NCBI RefSeq assembly: GCF_002261425.1
Contig: NZ_NEVJ01000002.1
Coordinates: 1,054,001 to 1,118,000, forward strand
From: Bordetella genomosp. 9
GTDB taxonomy: Bacteria > Pseudomonadota > Gammaproteobacteria > Burkholderiales > Burkholderiaceae_B
Direction: 5' to 3'
DNA length: 64,000 nucleotides
Below are positions 63,501 to 64,000 of the stretch, piece after piece (within the stretch, counting starts at the first letter, position 1; each line of letters starts with the position of its first letter). The translations under genes were made by a program, and so were the position numbers. The notes under the pieces are model-generated. The model ran no database searches. It was given only the letters and a program-made list of their open reading frames with translations, and was not told where the DNA came from.

Positions 63501-64000
63501 ATGCTGCTGGACGGCGCCCACCTGGACCATTCCCTGTCGCAGATGGCCGACGACTATTGCGCCATGGTGGCGGCGGCCCAGCCGCAAGGAGCCATCCACC
63601 TGCTGGGATGGTCGCTGGGCGGCACGCTGGCGGCGATGATGACGCAACGCCTGGAAGCGCAAGGCCGCGCGGTCGCCTTCCTGGGCCTGGTGGATCCCTA
63701 CATCAGCGGACTGGAGCGGGATCCCCTGCGCGACTGGCGCGAGGACCTGCCGGCCTATGCGCGGCTGATGGTGCCCGATATTCCGCCCGACCGCATCGCC
63801 GCCGCCAGCCTGGCCGACGGGGCTGAACCGACGCTGGAAGCAGTCGAATCACGCTTGCGCGATCTGCTGGATGGCTCGACCGCCGGCCAGGCGGCCTTGG
63901 GCGCGCAGGAGCTTGCCCGCATCTTCCTGGTGGCGCGCCGGCTGCAGGCGCTGTCGCTGGAGGCCGGTCCCGTCGGCAAGGTGCGCGCGCGTCCATGGTG
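48552..64000 (+). CDS. Giant NRPS: C-A(Asp)-PCP-C-A(Thr)-PCP-E-C-A(Ser)-PCP-C-A(cationic?)-PCP-TE (3' truncated by window)
   Basis: The frame opens at the ATG at 48552 (GGAGA 9 nt upstream, 4 bases after the previous stop) and stays open to the window edge, at least 5149 residues. Module 1: C His186/187, A code DLTKVGHVGK (Asp), carrier Ser1073. Module 2: C His1266/1267, A code DFWNIGMVHK (Thr), carrier Ser2159, E His2367/2368. Module 3: C His2918/2919, A code DVWHFSLIDK (Ser), carrier Ser3834. Module 4: C His4028/4029, A code DGEAVGGVTK, carrier Ser4893. A thioesterase begins near 4935 with nucleophile Ser5021 in 'GWSLGG' and is cut off. The last code resembles Lys/Orn-type codes (DGE..GGVTK), so a basic or N-hydroxylated basic residue is likely. 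The Asp module has a normal C domain rather than an interface domain. This protein adds the last four residues and releases the product. Confidence 0.93.
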   Translation, partial: MAYDPRELAQRIARLDAQPRVELLRRLAEQGVDIATLPIVPFPSVERYPLSYAQQGLWLTWRLDPQSPAYNMAGLLSLEGQLDHAALMQALADLAGRHAVLRTIFVEHHDQLGQQVLETLPDTFLPAPGAASFDVSGLLAEAREAQARRIAAEFANQPFDLAAAPAWRIGLIRLGARTHWLSIVVHHILADGWSQDVLLKDLASCYAARAAGQAPALAPLPIQFGDYALWQREWYAASRLPAQLEYWKSVLDPAPETLRLPLDRPRPRHRDGVAAACRFALAPETVAALRRHAREAGASLYMCMLALLKLTLSRYCGQDDIAVGSPVADRTRAETHGLIGYLTNMTVLRTRVDTRRDFRALLAAVRTTVLDAQANQDCPYDLLVSELGVPRGAGINPLFQVKCTEQASLSAMAHGRLGDLVLRGVPAATEHAHFDLSLDYTVDGERVECALIHATDVWDAATVAAFADTLSACADAVAADPGQPLSMLARTDARPGIAGEQAVHADSDVLALWDRQVASHGDRIAVRAEDRAISYRDLDVAAGRLSGLLAAAGAARESRVGLHAGRGCEFVIGLLAILKAGAACVPMDPDLPAERLAHLLRDSGAQVVLSDADGARAPDWLGDVPRIGLRADAQPGAHPGMAAPVHPAQAAYLIYTSGSTGTPKGVVVSRGALNNYVHGVLARLALPDDADSMAMVSTVAADLGHTVLFGALCAGRTLHMISAARAFDPDGFAAYMAEHRVGVLKIVPGHLQALLQSARAADVLPRHALVLGGEATSWPLYDRIAGLAPDCRVFNHYGPTETTVGVLTLAVAPDAPRQGDTVPVGRPLPNMSAWVLDGNLDPVPPGAEGELYISGPAVARGYQGRPGQTAERFLACPHDPAQRMYRTGDRVRVLRDGNLAFLGRADDQVKVRGYRVEPAEVAAVLRTIECVGDAAVVPRAEADGRLQLHAYVTPAGRAAPAAKDGPDGEGNPDAEAGPGAEARLDAAALRSRAAALLPDYMVPATFTVILALPRTANGKLDRRALPEPRRADATPDDAPVGPVEETLAGIWAEVLGVPRVGRQDNFFELGGDSILSLKVMARARRKNLRIAPRLIFDHQTLQALAAAIAAAGPRDAPAAADDAKPAAPPRQQPLMSHAQQRQWFLWRMDPASSAYHVSGAMRLRGTLDLPAVSRAFDALAARHAGLRTRYRPTSDGLALPEVLESAPVILRECDLRPEPPDMRESRAREVAQAWIAEPFDLETGPLLRVGLITLDDREHVLLIAMHHIVSDGWSMQILVDEFSSLYRACAQGQAPVLPDIPGDYQDYATRQRAWLEQGEGRRQLAYWMDALAGEQPVLHLPVDAPRRADGVYRASSHGFDLPPTLAQALRLAARERDATVYVLLLAAFQALLHRYCGETDIRVGVPIANRHREGTEAIIGFFVNTQVMRATITPATTLDQLAAATRDAARQAQAHQDLPFEHLVDALQPDRAVGQTPLFQVMFNHQRPDYGALRALPGLEIADYPIGGQAAQFELTCNTAELPDGRIAVNLVHASELFDPRTIDQLGRHYVALLEQMTRDAHVRVARAPLNADAELRQLARWGGRRGEAAGPDAMPSGIHRHFEAAVRRHPHAPALACGDDVLDYATLNARANRLAHRLIAAGVGPEVRVGLAAQRSAGMVVAMLAILKAGGAYVPLDPDYPEERLRYTARDSGMTHLMLQAELAPGMAWLADAMPAGAQVVRFDRTGADARAMGAADDAAIDDPDVVVDDANLAYVIYTSGSTGRPKGAQLCHGQVRRLLSATEPWFGFGPGDVWTLFHSYAFDFSVWEIFGALCTGGKLVVVPHDVSRSPDEFLELLRAQGVTVLNQTPSAFQQLMRAPGLHGRADGHGLALRVVIFGGEALEPRALLPWMSAFGDQSPRLVNMYGITETTVHVTYRPITLADADTGSSPIGIGIPDLGLFVLDAEMAPAPIGVPGELHVSGAGLARGYLDRPGLTAERFVAHPDGKGERLYRTGDMARWTHDGQLEYLGRLDQQVKIRGFRIELGEIEARLLAQPGVRQAAVLAQAGAEGQGRDHARLVAYVTPANLDPAMLRQALERGLPAYMVPAAIVALDTLPITANGKLDRKALPQARFESGQEHEAPRGPVEEALAETWCKVLGIDRLGRHDNFFEIGGDSILSLQIVARLRQKGWRITPRQMFERQSIAALAELAVRLGGQEERIHRRGAAGPLADGASVDSAGQEDIADDTAPGQEVPLLPIQASFLEQPLATHNHWNQAVLLRSDAEIDIAALRIALAAVVAHHDALRLRYRRDADGRWAQRYVQADALDTQAHDMLWDLSARDAAEIEAHCARAQASLDIGNGPLLRAVRISVADGSWRLLLVVHHLAIDGVSWRILLEDLRLAYEQALQLTSTSTSTPTPTATPTPTPTLAPTLPARTASYGAWARYLRGQAAAHAPDAQYWLEQPAGDFPSPDHTGGAARLRDQRRVEISLTREQTQALLRQAPAAYRTQVNDLLLASLASALRHWRGVRAVRIDLEGHGRESGAESPAPPRDAEPPHGAESPHGAESPHDDTVTHADAPDVSRTVGWFTSIYPVVLDTDGEPEQLIRRTKEQLRAIPRNGIGHGVLKQWGDPSVRDALANAPQASILFNYLGQFDAGVGTGGDWRVAAEDVGAGQLDSASLSHALAINGRVYDGRLTLDLGYSGGQWAEATMRDLAACWTQALSAVIAHCTSGAQGVTPSDFPLARLTQAELDALPIPAPVTQWQDIYPVTPMQAGMLFHAVYERDATTATATSTAMDTATPTAAATSPVATSAAAIPAVAASQPYINQLRVDVRGLDARRFQSAWEAAVARHDVLRTGFIARAGAPLQWVARQARLPFEQVTLRGANDVAAQLDALAAAQRAAGFDLASPPLMRCMLVRVNDGTHHFIWTHHHLLLDGWSTSRLLGEVLSEYAGRAVARAAGRYKDYLHWLSTRDAKATEVYWTGQLRQLEAPTLLAEAHAPGHASAARVAPDMRPDQDRYGSWSLDLDQATTQSLVACARRERVTLNTLVQAAWSLVLSLHTGQDTVAFGATTSGRPDDLAGAQHVLGLYINTLPVLVHLRPTRTVGDWLRELQAGNIAAREYEHTPLYAIQRWAGQGGQALFDTLLVFENYPVDEALAQPLPGDVRFSGLATTEQTSYPLTVVVSHRDHLYLRLGHDRLSYGDAEAEMLGRRLLRTLSLLASDGDAGLGTLGLLADQECDALRSWTVGGSLVDALAKWRDQPVHAVIAAQAARTPGAVAVSMAVTAQAGAGAEVAGGATGADGVVTLTLTYAELERQSNRLAHRLISLGVGPEQRVAIAAHRHPSLVVSLLAVLKTGAAYVPLDPEYPDDRLAYMVQDSAPALVLTQSWLSDRVRTWTDALLEVDTLDLSGEPDDAPDVPVHAEQTCYVIYTSGSTGRPKGAANRHIGLGNRLAWMQQAYGLGTDDVVLQKTPFSFDVSVWEFFWPLMTGARLALAGVGEHRDAERLLARIVDHGVTTLHFVPSMLHAFVSHCESSPAGDASMLDAARQVLRRVFCSGEALPAELCARFQALFPTTELHNLYGPTEAAIDVTFWDCANTSGTGVPIGRAIAGLRTHVLDANLNEVPPGVAGELYLGGTGLGRGYLNRPSLTADRFIADPFGTGQRLYRTGDLARWNHDGQLEYLGRLDHQVKLRGQRIELGEIEAQLQALPGVQQAAVLAQTGAPSDACNAGNAGNSSTAAGAASMRLVAYVTPADLDATALRQALEQNLPAYMVPSAFVLLDKLPVTANGKLDRRALPQAEFTATQAYEPPQGQAEEALAAIWREVLGIDPIGRHDNYFEVGGDSILSIQIVARARQAGLRLTPRQVFEHQTIAELANDAQPVSAHDPAAPRPQAADAPVAGSDIEDVHSLSPTQEGMLFHSIEANGKALYVNQISVRMHGADAQRLADAWAAMVARHPTLRTSFLWQAGMDRPLQIVHREVDPNVRVLDWRGRPDLAEQLAVHAAAEAQAIDLARAPLSRLALIRLDADTHQLIWTHHHLLLDGWSASRLMGEWLRAYGGDALPPAGPAYGRYVRWLAGQDRQASERFWQQALRSLDGPTLLAQCPGARQQPGAEGYARIYTRLDAARTAGLRRFAQSQRVTLNTVIQAAWGLLLQRCAGKDTVVFGATVSGRPAALDGVEDILGLFINTIPVPVRAAPSRTVGDFLRDLQAENLRLREHEHAGLADIQRWAGSSGRPLFDSIIVFENYPVDRTLKDRERYGLRFEDSQGGGLTGYVMDIQVVATDEIELEYCYATAQLPEAMVFDLRRQMEHLLREIERDARAPVGSLGWLDEAALEQLRIWGRDAGQPPAGERGHVHELIAAHARRQPDALAVVMDDDAYTYAALDAAANRLAHRLVRAGIGPEVRVGVAMPRSLDTVVAFLTVLKAGGTYVPMDLDHPEDRLAYIARDSGMALLLTAASAPAHLSRIGVPVLACDAAAATGQPSTPPRVRLSPDNLAYIIYTSGSTGKPKGVAVSHGPLAMHCQATARIYGMTPDSRELLFMSFSFDGAHERWLTALTTGARLAVRGQDLWTAQESLEALRRYGITNAAFPPAYLAQMAEHAAVHGNAPPMDLYVFGGEAMPRAVYERVRTHLPARSYINGYGPTETVVTPLIWKTPADAGFDCAYAPIGKTVGERQLYVLDADLRPVPVGHVGELYIGGYGVARGYLGRMALTAESFVADPFGEPGARMYRSGDMVRWLPDGNVEYIGRRDNQVKIRGFRIELGEVESRILALPGVEEAAVVVHQGPSGTQLAAYVGAGQQSTGNPGAHALAARLRTQLAARLPDYMVPASITVLPRLPRLISGKLDRQALPAPSASAQREFVAPSTDAARQLAAIWENVLDVPRVGQTDNFFELGGDSLLSLKMLSRVRALAHPDLSFTLRDLMRQPTIAGLLGLEAIQPPAPIPLNGGQGARAPLFCVHAGMGTLYDYQPLARAFDGIQPVYGLPCRMLLDGAHLDHSLSQMADDYCAMVAAAQPQGAIHLLGWSLGGTLAAMMTQRLEAQGRAVAFLGLVDPYISGLERDPLRDWREDLPAYARLMVPDIPPDRIAAASLADGAEPTLEAVESRLRDLLDGSTAGQAALGAQELARIFLVARRLQALSLEAGPVGKVRARPW
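55731..55784 (+). repeat. Short allele of the hexanucleotide minisatellite in second E domain
   Basis: Three ACGTCC units, two ACGCCG units and four variant hexamers occupy the same E-domain position as the longer array at 43940-44035. Flanking sequence is nearly identical between the two copies (offset 11,791 upstream of the repeat), so the difference is in copy number. Confidence 0.9.
56172..56216 (+). repeat. Short allele of the PHGAES repeat in second E domain
   Basis: Two full 18-bp units plus a partial third unit, against three full units in the paralogous E domain at 44423-44485. Confidence 0.85.
59607..60030 (+). repeat. 424-bp identical duplicate, copy 2 (partner 47909-48332)
   Basis: Identical to 47909-48332. 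Identity stops inside the carrier domain: this copy encodes 'DNYFEVGGDSILSIQ' where the partner encodes 'DNFFEIGGDSISVMQ', a clear recombination or conversion boundary. Confidence 0.9.

Noticed and set aside
60573..63662. 1029-codon minus-strand frame
   Set aside because: Complement of a well-defined C-A-PCP segment; no recognisable fold or start signal.

Overview
The window is GC-rich bacterial DNA packed with long, tightly spaced genes. Gene content points to a betaproteobacterium, most likely Alcaligenaceae (Bordetella/Achromobacter-like); this is inferred from family resemblance and compactness, not from a marker gene. No rRNA, tRNA, insertion sequence or CRISPR array was recognised.

Left part (1-16,650): housekeeping and metabolic genes. 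In order: a 3'-truncated LiuC-like enoyl-CoA hydratase; a YbiT-type ABC-F ATPase; a YhhS-type MFS carrier followed 1 nt later by an IMPACT/YigZ protein; a thioredoxin; a luciferase-like monooxygenase divergent from the ribosome-rescue hydrolase ArfB; a small secreted protein; a YcaC-like isochorismatase-fold hydrolase divergent from an AraC regulator; an NRDE protein, a YbaK-domain protein and an aldo/keto reductase; glpD-glpR; the GTP-type PEP carboxykinase pckG with a strong terminator; and a small acidic-tailed protein.

Right part (16,734 to the end): one large iron-acquisition locus. On the minus strand, in transcription order, lie a FecI-like ECF sigma factor, a FecR-like anti-sigma/sensor, a TonB-dependent siderophore receptor with an N-terminal signalling (STN) domain, and a second ECF sigma factor of the PvdS/OrbS iron-starvation type. 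Divergently, on the plus strand, runs a biosynthetic operon whose genes overlap or nearly touch: mbtH, a type II thioesterase, a SyrP-like Fe(II)/2-oxoglutarate oxygenase, and five NRPS genes. The last NRPS gene runs off the window inside its thioesterase domain. A Fur-box-like palindrome and a TAAA-N17-CGTC promoter of the kind read by PvdS/OrbS sigma factors lie in the 192-bp divergent control region.

Domain order on the line: FAAL-ACP-C-hydroxylase // interface-A(Asp)-PCP // C-A(Ser)-PCP-E-C-A(X)-PCP // C-A(Ser)-PCP-E-C-A(Ser)-PCP // C-A(Asp)-PCP-C-A(Thr)-PCP-E-C-A(Ser)-PCP-C-A(cationic?)-PCP-TE. The predicted product is an N-acylated nonapeptide: acyl-(beta-OH-)Asp-D-Ser-X-D-Ser-Ser-(beta-OH-)Asp-D-Thr-Ser-Orn/Lys-like. 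That is a lipopeptide siderophore in the style of cupriachelin, taiwachelin and serobactin but with a longer chain. Adenylation codes were read by hand against the GrsA positions. The serine modules and epimerisation domains of the last two genes are near-identical copies, with a 424-bp perfectly identical stretch and in-frame minisatellites of differing copy number, which suggests recent module duplication or gene conversion.
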